DNA of 49,733 nt, from contig JAGCXU010000139.1 of NCBI GenBank assembly GCA_017961145.1, positions 1 to 49,733 on the forward strand. The letters run 5' to 3'. Source of the stretch: Bacteroidaceae bacterium. GTDB taxonomy: Bacteria; Bacteroidota; Bacteroidia; Bacteroidales; Bacteroidaceae. Of this stretch, positions 9,913 to 18,083 are shown in pieces (the stretch's first letter is position 1; every line of letters begins with the position of its first letter). Position numbers and translations under genes: made by a program. Under the pieces are notes generated by a model. It was given only the letters and a program-made list of their open reading frames with translations, ran no database searches and had not been told where the DNA came from.

Positions 9913-10014
9913 GTTTGCCAACGACGCACGTTAAGTTTGCAATCGTGGCACGTTATGTTTGCAATCATAACACTTTACGTTTGCAATTTAACCACGCCTA
10001 GTTTCGCAACGAGG
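9905..10014 (+). repeat. 22-bp repeat array A (5 units)
   Basis: Five consecutive 22-base units start at 9905, 9927, 9949, 9971 and 9993. Units 2-4 share CAC(G/T)TTA(A/T/C)GTTTGCAA, and each is close to a palindrome centred on TTGCAA. There are no spacers. Unit 1 covers the last two sense codons and the TAA of the GH127 gene. The array lies between convergent genes, just before a bidirectional terminator. Confidence 0.85.
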
Positions 10015-10021
10015 TTAACAT

Positions 10022-10063
10022 AAAAAAGGCTCCCTTCACATTTCGGAAGAGAGCCTTTCGTTT
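10022..10063. terminator. Bidirectional terminator between GH127 and the galactose operon
   Basis: AAGGCTC with inner CTT pairs with GGAA...GAGCCTT across an 8-base loop. On the minus strand the stem is followed by TTTTTT, ending the galM-to-symporter operon. On the plus strand it is followed by a weaker TTTCGTTT. Confidence 0.8.
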
Positions 10064-10069
10064 AATCGT

Positions 10070-11761
10070 TTACCAGAAGTAGATGTAGAATGCTAAGGTA
10101 ATGCAGACAATAATGACGGTATGGATAACATCCCAGCGGTTCCAGCTTGCTCGTGTGACTGCAATTTGCTCTGGAGTAGAGGTGCCGAACACAAGTCCCT
10201 GAATCTTCTTCTCATCGGGAGCCTTGGTAATAAGGGAAACAACGATGATAACTAAGCTGCAGAATACAAGCATCGCACCGCAGAAGAACAGCCAGTTGAA
10301 GTCGTAGAACACAGCCTTGAACCACGAGTCGGCAGCATCAGTAGCATTACTGTAATACACCTTTGCACCAAGACGCGTCAATCCTATGATAATGCCAGAG
10401 AGCAAGCCCCACATGCCACCTTTGGCAGAAGCACGTTTCCAAGTTATGCCCAACAAGAATGCTGCAGCAATTCCAGGAGCAAGTACTGACTGAACGTCCT
10501 GCAGATAGTTGTAAAGCACATTGCCTACACTTCGCATGATGGGAATCCATAAGATGCCGAGAATCACGATGACGACGGTTGCTATCTGACCGATGCGAAC
10601 CAAACTCTTCTCGGAAGTCTGGGGCTTCAGGCGCTTCCAGAAGTCAATCGTGAAGAGCATAGCCGAAGAGTTGAACAGCGAAGCAAGCGAAGACATCAAG
10701 GCAGCAAGAATACCGCAAACCACCAGTCCTTTTACGCCAGCAGGCAATATCTTAGCCACAAGGGTAGGGAAGGCTGCATCGGCATTTGGTGTTCCGTCTG
10801 GCAACAAAGGCAGGAATACAGGACCAGCCCCAAGACTCTTCTGATGCAGAGCCAAAGCAATCATTCCCGGAATCAGGAACAAGAACACAGGCAACAGCTT
10901 CAGATAAGCTCCAAAGATGGTACCACGGCGACTCTCCCTCTCGTTCTTGCCCGATAAGACACGCTGCACGATATACTGGTCAGTACACCAATACCAGAAG
11001 CCAATGACGGAGGAACCAATCAAGACGCCCAACCACGGATACTGCGGGTCGTGAAGGTCGCGCATCAGGTCGTTCATGTCATCGCCATATATATTGACTG
11101 ATTTCAGTTCTGTTATAGCCATCATGTCGTCCCAGCCGCCAAGAGCCTTCAGGCCGAGCACCAGTATGATGGCCGAGCCAAGCAGCAAGATGGGGGTTTG
11201 AAGCACGGAAGTATAAAGCACGGACTTCATGCCTCCCAAGATGGTATAAAGGGCTGTGATGAGCACAAGGCCAATGGCTGCAATCCAGAAGAAGTCGATA
11301 CCCCATAATTCCTTGATGCCGAAAACCTGCTGGAAGACAAGTCCGCCAGCATAAACCGTTACGGCTACTTTTGTCAACACATAACTGATAAGCGATATAA
11401 CGCTCAAGATGGTTCGACTTTGTGTGTTGTAACGACGTTCGAGGAACTCGGGCATAGTGTAAACCATTGAACGTGAGTAGAATGGCACAAATACCCATCC
11501 AAGTATCAATATCATCCATCCCTGAATCTCCCAATGCGCCATAGCCATACCAGAGGAAGCTCCTGCACCAGCCAGTCCTATGAGATGTTCCGAACCGATG
11601 TTCGAGGCGAAGATGCTTGCACCAATGGCTATCCATGTTGCATCCTTACCGCCTAGAAAATAGTCTGCCGAGTTGTTGTTCTTCTGCGAAACAACCCAAA
11701 TCACTATGCCAATCAGCGCACAACAGAAAACGCCAATGACAATCCAGTCTAATAATGCCAT
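10070..11761 (-). CDS. Sodium/solute symporter (SSS family), probable galactose-type
   Basis: 563 residues, almost entirely hydrophobic, with about 14 membrane segments by eye. Typical SSS features are seen: an N-terminal helix, then SADYFLGGKDATWIAIGAS, ASNIGSEHLIGLAGAG, a QGW segment, and YTILGGMKSVLYTSVLQ. These resemble the Na+/galactose symporter vSGLT group. It is the last gene of an operon with galM, an MFS sugar transporter and galK, so sodium-driven uptake of galactose (or arabinose or glucose) is the natural reading; the substrate is inferred from context. A 12-bp stem-loop sits 20 bases upstream of its ATG, and a terminator follows its stop. Confidence 0.85.
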   Translation of the reverse strand: MALLDWIVIGVFCCALIGIVIWVVSQKNNNSADYFLGGKDATWIAIGASIFASNIGSEHLIGLAGAGASSGMAMAHWEIQGWMILILGWVFVPFYSRSMVYTMPEFLERRYNTQSRTILSVISLISYVLTKVAVTVYAGGLVFQQVFGIKELWGIDFFWIAAIGLVLITALYTILGGMKSVLYTSVLQTPILLLGSAIILVLGLKALGGWDDMMAITELKSVNIYGDDMNDLMRDLHDPQYPWLGVLIGSSVIGFWYWCTDQYIVQRVLSGKNERESRRGTIFGAYLKLLPVFLFLIPGMIALALHQKSLGAGPVFLPLLPDGTPNADAAFPTLVAKILPAGVKGLVVCGILAALMSSLASLFNSSAMLFTIDFWKRLKPQTSEKSLVRIGQIATVVIVILGILWIPIMRSVGNVLYNYLQDVQSVLAPGIAAAFLLGITWKRASAKGGMWGLLSGIIIGLTRLGAKVYYSNATDAADSWFKAVFYDFNWLFFCGAMLVFCSLVIIVVSLITKAPDEKKIQGLVFGTSTPEQIAVTRASWNRWDVIHTVIIVCITLAFYIYFW

Positions 11762-11780
11762 GTTATTTTACCATTAAAGA

Positions 11781-11807
11781 GGAGCCCCAGACTATGTCCA
11801 GGACTCC
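11781..11807 (-). other. Intercistronic stem-loop between galK and the symporter gene
   Basis: Read on the minus strand, 12 bases (11807-11796) pair with 11792-11781 at every position, including three or four G-U pairs, around a 3-base AUA loop. No T-run follows directly, so it looks more like an RNA stability, processing or attenuation element than a full terminator. It ends 20 bases before the symporter ATG. Confidence 0.65.
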
Positions 11808-11830
11808 AATAGTTTAAGGAAATTGTGTGA

Positions 11831-12991
11831 TTAGCAAAGTTTGCGAGAGCCGTCGCCAATGACTACGTCAATAACGATAGGCTTCTTGCCGTACTTCTTT
11901 TGGAACTTCTCGACAACAACCTTCTTGAAGTTGGCTGCCAGTTCGTCTGCAACAAGATTGATGGTGCAGCCACCAAAGCCGCCACCCATGATGCGAGAAC
12001 CGGTAACGCCTTCTTCCTTTGCAACTTCATTGAGGAAGTCGAGCTCTTCGCAGCTTACCTCATACTCCTTCGACAGGCCGTAGTGCGTTTCGTACATCAT
12101 CTTGCCAACAGTCTCGTAGTCGTCTTTCTGGAGAGCATCGCAGACGGCAAGCACGCGGAATACCTCACCAATGACATAGCGAGCACGCTTGTACTCGTCT
12201 TCTGTGATTTGGCTCTTCACTTCCTCGAGCATATCATAGTTTGCATCGCGAAGGCTCTTTACCTCTGGATGAATCTTGCCGATGACTTCAGCAACATGTT
12301 CACATTGGAGACGACGTTCGTTGTAGGGAGAGCCCTTCAGTTCGTGCTTCACGCAACTGTTGACGAGGATGAGCTGATAACCTTTCGGATTCCAGGGGAA
12401 GTACTCATATTCGCCACTACGGCAATCGAGACGAAGCAAAGCTCCCTTCTTGCCGAGCACACTGATAGCTTGGTCCATGATGCCGCAGTTCACACCTACA
12501 AACTTGTGTTCTGTGCGCTGACCAACCTTAGCGAGTTCCATCTTCTCTATCTTGTTGTCGCCAAACAAATCGTTAAGAGCGAAAGCATAGGTGCTCTCGA
12601 GAGCAGCACTTGAACTCATGCCTGCGCCAAGGGGAACATCGCCAGCAAAAGCTGTATTGAAGCCTTCTACGGGAACTCCAAGAGCCATCATCTCGCGGCA
12701 AACGCCAAAAATGTAGCGAGCCCAAGTTGCGCTGGGACCTTTCTCGTCGTCGAGAGAGAACTCTGTATAGTCCTTGAGGTCAATAGAATAGGCGCGAACG
12801 TTACGAGTGCCGTTTGGCTTAATCTCAGCAATGATGCCTTGTTCTACTGCTCCAGGGAATACGAAGCCATTATTGTAGTCAGTATGTTCGCCAATAAGAT
12901 TGATGCGACCAGGAGAAGCATATACGGAACCAGTTGTGCCGTCGAAGTGCTTGATGAAACGACTTCTTACGTCGTCGATAGTTAATCTCAT
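11831..12991 (-). CDS. galK: Galactokinase
   Basis: 386 residues, the usual galactokinase length. It phosphorylates alpha-D-galactose to galactose-1-phosphate, the first committed step of the Leloir pathway, in the cytoplasm. Seen: the galactokinase signature GRINLIGEHTDYNNG near residue 28, the GHMP ATP-binding loop PLGAGMSSSAALE near 120, the CGIMDQ segment, and the C-terminal GHMP motif GSRIMGGGFGGCTINL. It lies 21 bp after the MFS transporter gene and 69 bp before the symporter gene, all on one strand. No galT or galE is in the window, so the rest of the pathway must lie elsewhere. Confidence 0.95.
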   Translation of the reverse strand: MRLTIDDVRSRFIKHFDGTTGSVYASPGRINLIGEHTDYNNGFVFPGAVEQGIIAEIKPNGTRNVRAYSIDLKDYTEFSLDDEKGPSATWARYIFGVCREMMALGVPVEGFNTAFAGDVPLGAGMSSSAALESTYAFALNDLFGDNKIEKMELAKVGQRTEHKFVGVNCGIMDQAISVLGKKGALLRLDCRSGEYEYFPWNPKGYQLILVNSCVKHELKGSPYNERRLQCEHVAEVIGKIHPEVKSLRDANYDMLEEVKSQITEDEYKRARYVIGEVFRVLAVCDALQKDDYETVGKMMYETHYGLSKEYEVSCEELDFLNEVAKEEGVTGSRIMGGGFGGCTINLVADELAANFKKVVVEKFQKKYGKKPIVIDVVIGDGSRKLC

Positions 12992-13012
12992 AATGTTATA
13001 AAAGTTTAAGTG

Positions 13013-14302
13013 TTAATCAACTTTGATATCCTTGTTCACGTTCTTGCAGCCAATCAAGCTGTAGTAGAGCATGTAAACGAGCATTGCAATAACAAGCCAG
13101 TAGCTGTTCATGTAGCCGGCTCCTTCTGCAATCTTTTCCTGAATCCAAGGCATTACACCACCACCGACGACAAGCATCATGAAGATACCGGAAGCCTGCT
13201 CAGTGTACTTGCCCAGACCTTCTACTGCCATATTGAAGATGCAACCCCACATGATGCTGGTGCACATACCGCAAAGAACAAGGAACAGACAGCTCAGAGG
13301 AACCTGGAACATAGCGAAACCGTCGGCTGCACTATAGCCAGGCATGCTGATTGTAGTTGTCTTGGGAATAGAGATGGCGATGAGAATCAAGATGATAGCA
13401 ATAGAACTCATGGTAATCATCTGTGCACGGCTGCTAACCTTGCCAGAAACCAATGTGCTGCTGAAACGACCTACCATCATAAGCAACCAGTAGATGGCAG
13501 CAATTGCACCACCGATGGCTGCACCATTCACTGCAATGCCAGCACCTTTCTCGGTAGCATCGGAGAGGTAGAAGATAACCTGAGCAGGAATACCAATCTC
13601 GATACCTACATAGAAGAAGATGGCAATGGCGCCAAGCACGAAGTGGCGGAAGTTCCAAGCACTGTGCTCATAAACCTTTGTGTTGCGCTCCTGAGCGGGT
13701 TCGGGAATGCTGAGACTTGCAATGATAATGAATGCGAGGCCGAATACTGCCATTGCGATGAAGAGTAGAGGAGAAACGTCGGACATAGCAGTCTTGTCGG
13801 TCACAGTACCTACGAGAGCACCAACAAGCAGGGGAGTAAGTGTGCCGGTCAAAGAGTTCAGCGTACCGCCAGTCTGAATGAGCTGGTTACCTTTGTTGCC
13901 ACCACCGCCAAGCATGTTCAGCATTGGGTTTACAACGGTGTTGAGCATACAAACGCAGAAACCGCAAACGAATGCGCCCAGCAGATAAACGTAAATGGCA
14001 GAACCTTGCAGGAACTCGAAACTGGAGAGGTACTGGATGCAGATACCAATAAAACCTACTGCAAGGGCAGCGAGGGTAGTCTTCTTGTAACCAATCTTGA
14101 GGAGCATCTTGCCTGCGGGAATACCCATGAACAGATAGGCAAGGAAGTTCATCAGGTTGCCGGTCATACCTGCCCATTCATACTGGTTTTTCCAGATGGT
14201 ACCGAACGGAGCGGCCATGTTGGTTACGAAACTAATCATCGCGAAGATGAAACACATCGTGATAATAGCAACAATATTGCTATTCGATTTTGTTTGTGAC
14301 AT
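13013..14302 (-). CDS. MFS glucose/galactose transporter, GluP/FucP type
   Basis: 429 residues with about 12 membrane helices. The N-terminal part (FVTNMAAPFG), the central NPMLNMLGGGGNKGNQLIQTGGTLNSLTG region and the overall layout match the FucP/GluP branch of the major facilitator superfamily. These are proton/sugar symporters for glucose, galactose or fucose. It sits between galM (54 bp upstream) and galK (21 bp downstream) in the same operon. This pairing of galM, GluP-like transporter and galK is common in Bacteroidales (from memory), which supports galactose or glucose as substrate. Exact specificity cannot be read from the sequence. Confidence 0.88.
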   Translation of the reverse strand: MSQTKSNSNIVAIITMCFIFAMISFVTNMAAPFGTIWKNQYEWAGMTGNLMNFLAYLFMGIPAGKMLLKIGYKKTTLAALAVGFIGICIQYLSSFEFLQGSAIYVYLLGAFVCGFCVCMLNTVVNPMLNMLGGGGNKGNQLIQTGGTLNSLTGTLTPLLVGALVGTVTDKTAMSDVSPLLFIAMAVFGLAFIIIASLSIPEPAQERNTKVYEHSAWNFRHFVLGAIAIFFYVGIEIGIPAQVIFYLSDATEKGAGIAVNGAAIGGAIAAIYWLLMMVGRFSSTLVSGKVSSRAQMITMSSIAIILILIAISIPKTTTISMPGYSAADGFAMFQVPLSCLFLVLCGMCTSIMWGCIFNMAVEGLGKYTEQASGIFMMLVVGGGVMPWIQEKIAEGAGYMNSYWLVIAMLVYMLYYSLIGCKNVNKDIKVD

Positions 14303-14356
14303 AATGATTTAGATTTAATTTATAATGATTAATTAATTTATCAAATATGTGTGTTC

Positions 14357-15436
14357 TTACTCTATGCCGAATTTGTAGATTGTTTTCTGCCTGTAGATTT
14401 CTCCTGCTTTGAGAATACAACTGGGGAAGTAAGCGCGGTTGGGAGAGTCGGGGAAGTGTTGTGCTTCGAAGCAGAGAGCAGAGTACTTGGGATAGGTTGC
14501 TCCCTGATTGCCTGTGAAGCCACTATGCCAGTTGCTTGAATAGAACTGAACGCCTGGCTCTGTAGTCCACATTTCCATCTTTCTGCCGCTAATAGGTTCA
14601 ACGCACTTCACTGCATACGACAATTCTCCTGGCTCGCGTTTGTTCAGCACGAAGCAATGGTCGTAGCCTGTGCCGTTCACGATTTGCTGATTGCTTGTGT
14701 CGCCAATGCGTTCGCCTACTGTATGAGGTGTGCGGAAATCGAACGGAGTGCCTTCTACTTTCAGGATTTCGCCTGTTGGGATACTTGTTTCATCGATGGG
14801 AATGAAGAAATCCGCGTTGATGGTTAGGATGTTGTTCAGAGCCTCGGGAGTCGGATTAGCGATACCGGCAAGGGAGAAGAAGCCGTGACTGGTCATGTTG
14901 ACGGGCGTCTTCTTGTTCGTTGTGCCGCGATAATCAATGATGAGTTCGTCGTCTTCCGTAAGGCTATACTTCACGTTCATGTGCAGTTCGCCGGGGAAGC
15001 CTTCCTCGTAATAAGCACTGATGTAACGGAGCACCAGCTCGTGTTCGTTAATCTGTTCTGCATCCCAAACGCGTGCATGGAAGCCAGTTGGTCCGCCGTG
15101 CAGATGGTTGGGACCGTTGTTGATGGCAAGACTATAGTCTTTGCCGTTCATCGTGAAATGTCCCTTAGCGATACGGTTGCCGTAGCGACCGACAAGTGTA
15201 GAAAGGAAAGGTTCGGGACTGTTGATCATGTTCTGAATAGAGTCATGTCCCTGAATAACATTGGCCATCTTGCCTTCCTTGTCAGGAACCATGATGGCCA
15301 TTATAGCACCTCCGTAATTGGTGATGCAAACTTCCATACCGTTGCTGTTCGTCAGAGTGTAGAGATCGGTTTCCTTACCTTGTACGACAACTTGGAAGTT
15401 TTCTCTCTTGAGTCCGGAAATAAGTACCTTGTCCAT
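14357..15436 (-). CDS. galM: Aldose 1-epimerase (galactose mutarotase)
   Basis: 359 residues. It interconverts the alpha and beta anomers of galactose and glucose so that galactokinase receives its alpha substrate. Seen: the N-terminal ITNYGGAIMAIMVPDKEGK, GRYGNRIAKGHF, the NGPNHLHGG segment with the catalytic His, the NMTSHGFFSLAG region, and EPGVQFYSSNW near the C-terminus with the likely catalytic Glu region around it. No signal peptide is visible, so it is probably cytoplasmic. It is the first gene of the galactose operon, and a good TTTG-N19-TATATTTG promoter lies upstream at 15475-15505. Confidence 0.95.
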   Translation of the reverse strand: MDKVLISGLKRENFQVVVQGKETDLYTLTNSNGMEVCITNYGGAIMAIMVPDKEGKMANVIQGHDSIQNMINSPEPFLSTLVGRYGNRIAKGHFTMNGKDYSLAINNGPNHLHGGPTGFHARVWDAEQINEHELVLRYISAYYEEGFPGELHMNVKYSLTEDDELIIDYRGTTNKKTPVNMTSHGFFSLAGIANPTPEALNNILTINADFFIPIDETSIPTGEILKVEGTPFDFRTPHTVGERIGDTSNQQIVNGTGYDHCFVLNKREPGELSYAVKCVEPISGRKMEMWTTEPGVQFYSSNWHSGFTGNQGATYPKYSALCFEAQHFPDSPNRAYFPSCILKAGEIYRQKTIYKFGIE

Positions 15437-15474
15437 AGGCGTATAAATTGTAGTTAAAATTACATTTTTCCTTG

Positions 15475-15505
15475 CAAATATAGCAAAAAAAACAATTGCT
15501 TCAAA
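15475..15505 (-). promoter_or_regulatory. Promoter of the galM operon
   Basis: On the minus strand TATATTTG (15482-15475) is preceded at exactly 19 bp by TTTG (15505-15502), matching the Bacteroidetes -33/-7 pattern. The expected start site gives a leader of about 33 bases before the galM ATG. Confidence 0.75.
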
Positions 15506-15596
15506 GAGAAACAGGAAAAACTTACATCCTTGCCTATGAAAAGATGTTAAAGAGCATATAAAATAAATATGGTGGTCCGAGGCAGCAAGGCATCCT

Positions 15597-15666
15597 TAAA
15601 ACCTCACGAGTTATTGGCTAATGGCTATTTGGAGCTCCAAACTTGTTCCATTAGAGTGAGCTTTTA
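15597..15666. other. Nested long hairpin upstream of galM
   Basis: Three nested pairings are visible. Outer: TAAAACCTCAC (15597-15607) with GTGAGCTTTTA (15656-15666), 10 of 11 paired. Middle: CTAATGG (15618-15624) with CCATTAG (15648-15654), perfect. Inner: the 14-base palindrome TTTGGAGCTCCAAA (15628-15641). It could be a structured RNA, a terminator for the cysC operon, or a miniature element. Confidence 0.6.
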
Positions 15667-15686
15667 TCCTTTTTCAAAGGCATTGA

Positions 15687-15774
15687 GCTGTTATAATGCC
15701 CAATTTAACGTGCCTAAATCGCAAACGTAACGTACCATGTTGGTGAATATCACACGTTATGTTTTTGATGTAAA
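15687..15774 (-). repeat. 22-bp repeat array B (4 degenerate units)
   Basis: Four units in register start at 15687, 15709, 15731 and 15753. They are easier to read on the minus strand, as TACGTTACGTTTGCGATTTA followed by CACGTTAAATTGGGCATTAT. Compared with arrays A and D the units are diverged, but the 22-base spacing is intact. Confidence 0.65.
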
Positions 15775-15899
15775 GGCAGTTTGGGTGATTGTCTGGTTGT
15801 GAGTACCAGGCGTTTTGTCCTATTTGGGACAGAATTACCTTTTGTGTCAATCGTTACTGGTATGCCTGACAAAACAACAAAAGCAACAAAGGTAACTTG

Positions 15900-16499
15900 T
15901 CAATTTGAGTCACATACCAACTCGACTACGGCCTCCACTTCTTCCTGGAGTGTCATCTGGCTTGTGTCGAGGCTGAGGTCGGGATGTGTGGGGGCTTCGA
16001 AGGGTGCGCTAATGCCTGTGAAGTCCTTCACTTCTCCGCGACGGGCACGGGCATAGAGGCCTTTTACATCGCGGCGCTCGCACTCGCTGAGGGGTGTGGC
16101 AATATAGACCTCGCGGAAGTCATTCTCGCCAATAATCTCGCGAGCCATTTCTCTCAGTTCCGTTGTGGGAGAGACGAAGCAGGCGATGGTGACGATGCCT
16201 GTGTCGACGAAGAGCTTGCCTATCTCTGCAATGCGACGGATGTTTTCGCGCCTGTCCTCTTCCGAGAAACCAAGGTTCGAGTTGATGCCGGCACGAATGT
16301 TATCTCCGTCGAGAATGCGACAAAGGATGCCACGCTTGTGTAGTTCGCGCTCCACACCAATTGCAACAGTGCTCTTGCCGCTACCGCTCAAGCCTGTCAT
16401 CCAAATCATGATGCCCCGTTGATGTAGCAGTTGCTCTTTGTCCTGACGCGAAAGCATCTTGTCGAAGATAGGATAGATGGTATCTATTTTAGAGTTCAT
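15900..16499 (-). CDS. cysC: Adenylylsulfate (APS) kinase
   Basis: 199 residues. It phosphorylates APS to PAPS, the activated sulfate used for assimilation or sulfotransfer. Seen: the Walker A loop GLSGSGKST near residue 36, the LDGDNIRAGINSNLGFSEEDRRENIRR segment, FVSPTTELREMAR, and the DVKGLYARARRGEVKDFTGI region, all typical of CysC. It is the last gene of the operon tex - radA - SLC13 permease - cysC. Its ATG lies in a 14-base tandem duplication, and no Shine-Dalgarno sequence is visible. The usual partners cysD and cysN (sulfate adenylyltransferase) are not adjacent. Confidence 0.93.
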   Translation of the reverse strand: MNSKIDTIYPIFDKMLSRQDKEQLLHQRGIMIWMTGLSGSGKSTVAIGVERELHKRGILCRILDGDNIRAGINSNLGFSEEDRRENIRRIAEIGKLFVDTGIVTIACFVSPTTELREMAREIIGENDFREVYIATPLSECERRDVKGLYARARRGEVKDFTGISAPFEAPTHPDLSLDTSQMTLQEEVEAVVELVCDSN

Positions 16500-16522
16500 A
16501 GTTAATAGTTCATAGTTAATAG
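16495..16522. repeat. Exact 14-base tandem duplication at the cysC start
   Basis: TTCATAGTTAATAG occurs twice in tandem (16495-16508 and 16509-16522) and fills the gap between the SLC13 stop and the cysC ATG. The duplication creates a second, out-of-frame ATG 14 bases upstream. Confidence 0.85.
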
Positions 16523-16523
16523 T

Positions 16524-18083
16524 TTAGCGGATGGGCCATATCATTGGAATCACAAATACGCTGATGACGAAGACGATGATATTGAGGGGCAGGCCAACTT
16601 TGACGTAATCCGTGAATCGATAGCCGCCGATACCTTGCACAAGCAGATTCGTCTGATAGCCAATCGGTGTGCTAAAGGCTGCGCTGGCGGCCACACAGAT
16701 GCAGATGAAGAAAGGCATCGGGTCGACTCCCAACTTCTCTGCTACGGCTAGTGCCAGGGGGAAGGAGAGGGCGGCTGCTGCGTTGTTCGTGATGAGTTCG
16801 GTGAAGAGATTTGTGATGATGAACAGGATGGCCAGCATCGCGTAAGGACCATGCTCCGTCTGACCGATGATGTCGGCACAGGCAATGATGATATCTGCAA
16901 TCTGGTCGGCAAATCCCGAGTTTTGCATGCCTTTCGAGATGGCAAAGGCACAGGCTATTGTGACGAGCACATCCCAACTGATGTATTTGCTATACCTCCT
17001 CGGATTGAATATCTTTGCCCAAGCCATGATGACGGTCGTCACACAAACAAAAAAGAACATGTCGAACTTGAACCCAGGCACGGCTTCCCTGACGAAAGGC
17101 AACTCGCCAACGGTGGCTCCGACTATCATCAGGACTAGCAGAACGAGGGCAAGATAGCGCTTCTTGTGGTCGAGGGGCTGATTGTCTGCATCATAGCTGG
17201 AGATGAGGAACGAGGTCGTTTCCTGATAGGTTTGCACAAACTTCTCGTCGGCATCGAGCAGCAGGGCATCGTGGTTTTGCATGGGCATGTTCATCCAGTC
17301 ACCGCTAAGCAGCGTACCTCCTCGGCGGATGCTCCGAACGGTTGCCCCATACTGGCGGTAGAAGTCGAACTCGCGAAGTGTCTTTCCCAATCCGTTGAAA
17401 CGGCTTCGCAGCACTATTTCCACGCGATGAACGCCTTCGGCCTTCTCGTCGTCCTCTGTTTCGCTTTCGCGCGAGTCGGGCAGCAGATAATGGCTATAGA
17501 AAATGAGGTAGCAAAGTCCGACCAGACAGATGATGATGCCAACCTTACCCAACTCAAACATACTCATTCCCTCCCTGCCGGATTCTTGAATGAGGCCGTC
17601 CACAACGAGGTTGGTGCTCGTGCCAATCAGGGTGCAAATGCCACCAAGAACTGTGGCATAACTCAGAGGAATGAGGAACTTTGTGTGCGACAGGCCGACC
17701 TTCCGCGCCCAATTCTTGATGATGGGAGCAAAGATGACAACTACTGGCGTATTGTTCAAGAAGGCGGAGAGCGCTGCTATGGTTGGAAGCAGTTTTGCAT
17801 TTGCTTTTGTTACCGTCGTCTGCTTTTGAGGCAAAAGGTTCAAAATGATGCGCTCCAGAATGCCACTTCTTCTTACGCCTTCGCTGACGAGGAAGAGCAG
17901 AGCAACGGTTATCATTCCCTTGTTCGAGAAGCCTTCCAAGCACTCCTTCGGTTGCAAAATTCCTGCACAAAGCATCATGACTACGCAACTGAACAGGATG
18001 AGTCCAGGCTTCAATCTGTCTGCTATGAGTGCCCACACCATGAACACCAAGCAAAAGGCTACAAATAATACACTAAATTCCAT
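16524..18083 (-). CDS. SLC13/DASS-type permease, probable sulfate transporter
   Basis: 519 residues with two halves of membrane helices, each holding a hairpin motif. The first contains SAFLNNTPVVVIFAPI and IGTSTNLVVDG; the second ITNLFTELITNNAAAALSFP and SAAFSTPIGYQTNLLV. A soluble stretch between them (about 205-300) carries TrkA-C-like sequence (VEIVLRSRFNGLGKTLREF). This is the layout of SLC13-like anion permeases. Followed by cysC 24 bp later, sulfate import is the likely role (inference). Its ATG shares one base with the stop of radA. Confidence 0.85.
   Translation of the reverse strand: MEFSVLFVAFCLVFMVWALIADRLKPGLILFSCVVMMLCAGILQPKECLEGFSNKGMITVALLFLVSEGVRRSGILERIILNLLPQKQTTVTKANAKLLPTIAALSAFLNNTPVVVIFAPIIKNWARKVGLSHTKFLIPLSYATVLGGICTLIGTSTNLVVDGLIQESGREGMSMFELGKVGIIICLVGLCYLIFYSHYLLPDSRESETEDDEKAEGVHRVEIVLRSRFNGLGKTLREFDFYRQYGATVRSIRRGGTLLSGDWMNMPMQNHDALLLDADEKFVQTYQETTSFLISSYDADNQPLDHKKRYLALVLLVLMIVGATVGELPFVREAVPGFKFDMFFFVCVTTVIMAWAKIFNPRRYSKYISWDVLVTIACAFAISKGMQNSGFADQIADIIIACADIIGQTEHGPYAMLAILFIITNLFTELITNNAAAALSFPLALAVAEKLGVDPMPFFICICVAASAAFSTPIGYQTNLLVQGIGGYRFTDYVKVGLPLNIIVFVISVFVIPMIWPIR

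Larger units (their letters stand above)
15437..15899. other. 463-bp intergenic region between cysC and galM
   Basis: No convincing gene was found here. It holds the galM promoter (15475-15505), a nested hairpin (15597-15666), a four-unit 22-bp repeat array (15687-15774) and about 125 bp of unassigned sequence next to the cysC stop. Confidence 0.7.

Noticed and set aside
13010-13768. Plus-strand open frame rich in His, Asn and Cys opposite the MFS transporter gene
   Set aside because: Composition is that of the antisense of a membrane protein; no independent support.
15437-15899. Riboswitch upstream of galM
   Set aside because: The hairpin lies upstream of the promoter box, so it is not in the galM leader, and no known riboswitch core was recognised.
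17166-18068. Long plus-strand open frame opposite the SLC13 permease gene
   Set aside because: It lies wholly antisense to a gene with clear family motifs, has an odd amino-acid make-up and no promoter or homologue-like motif.
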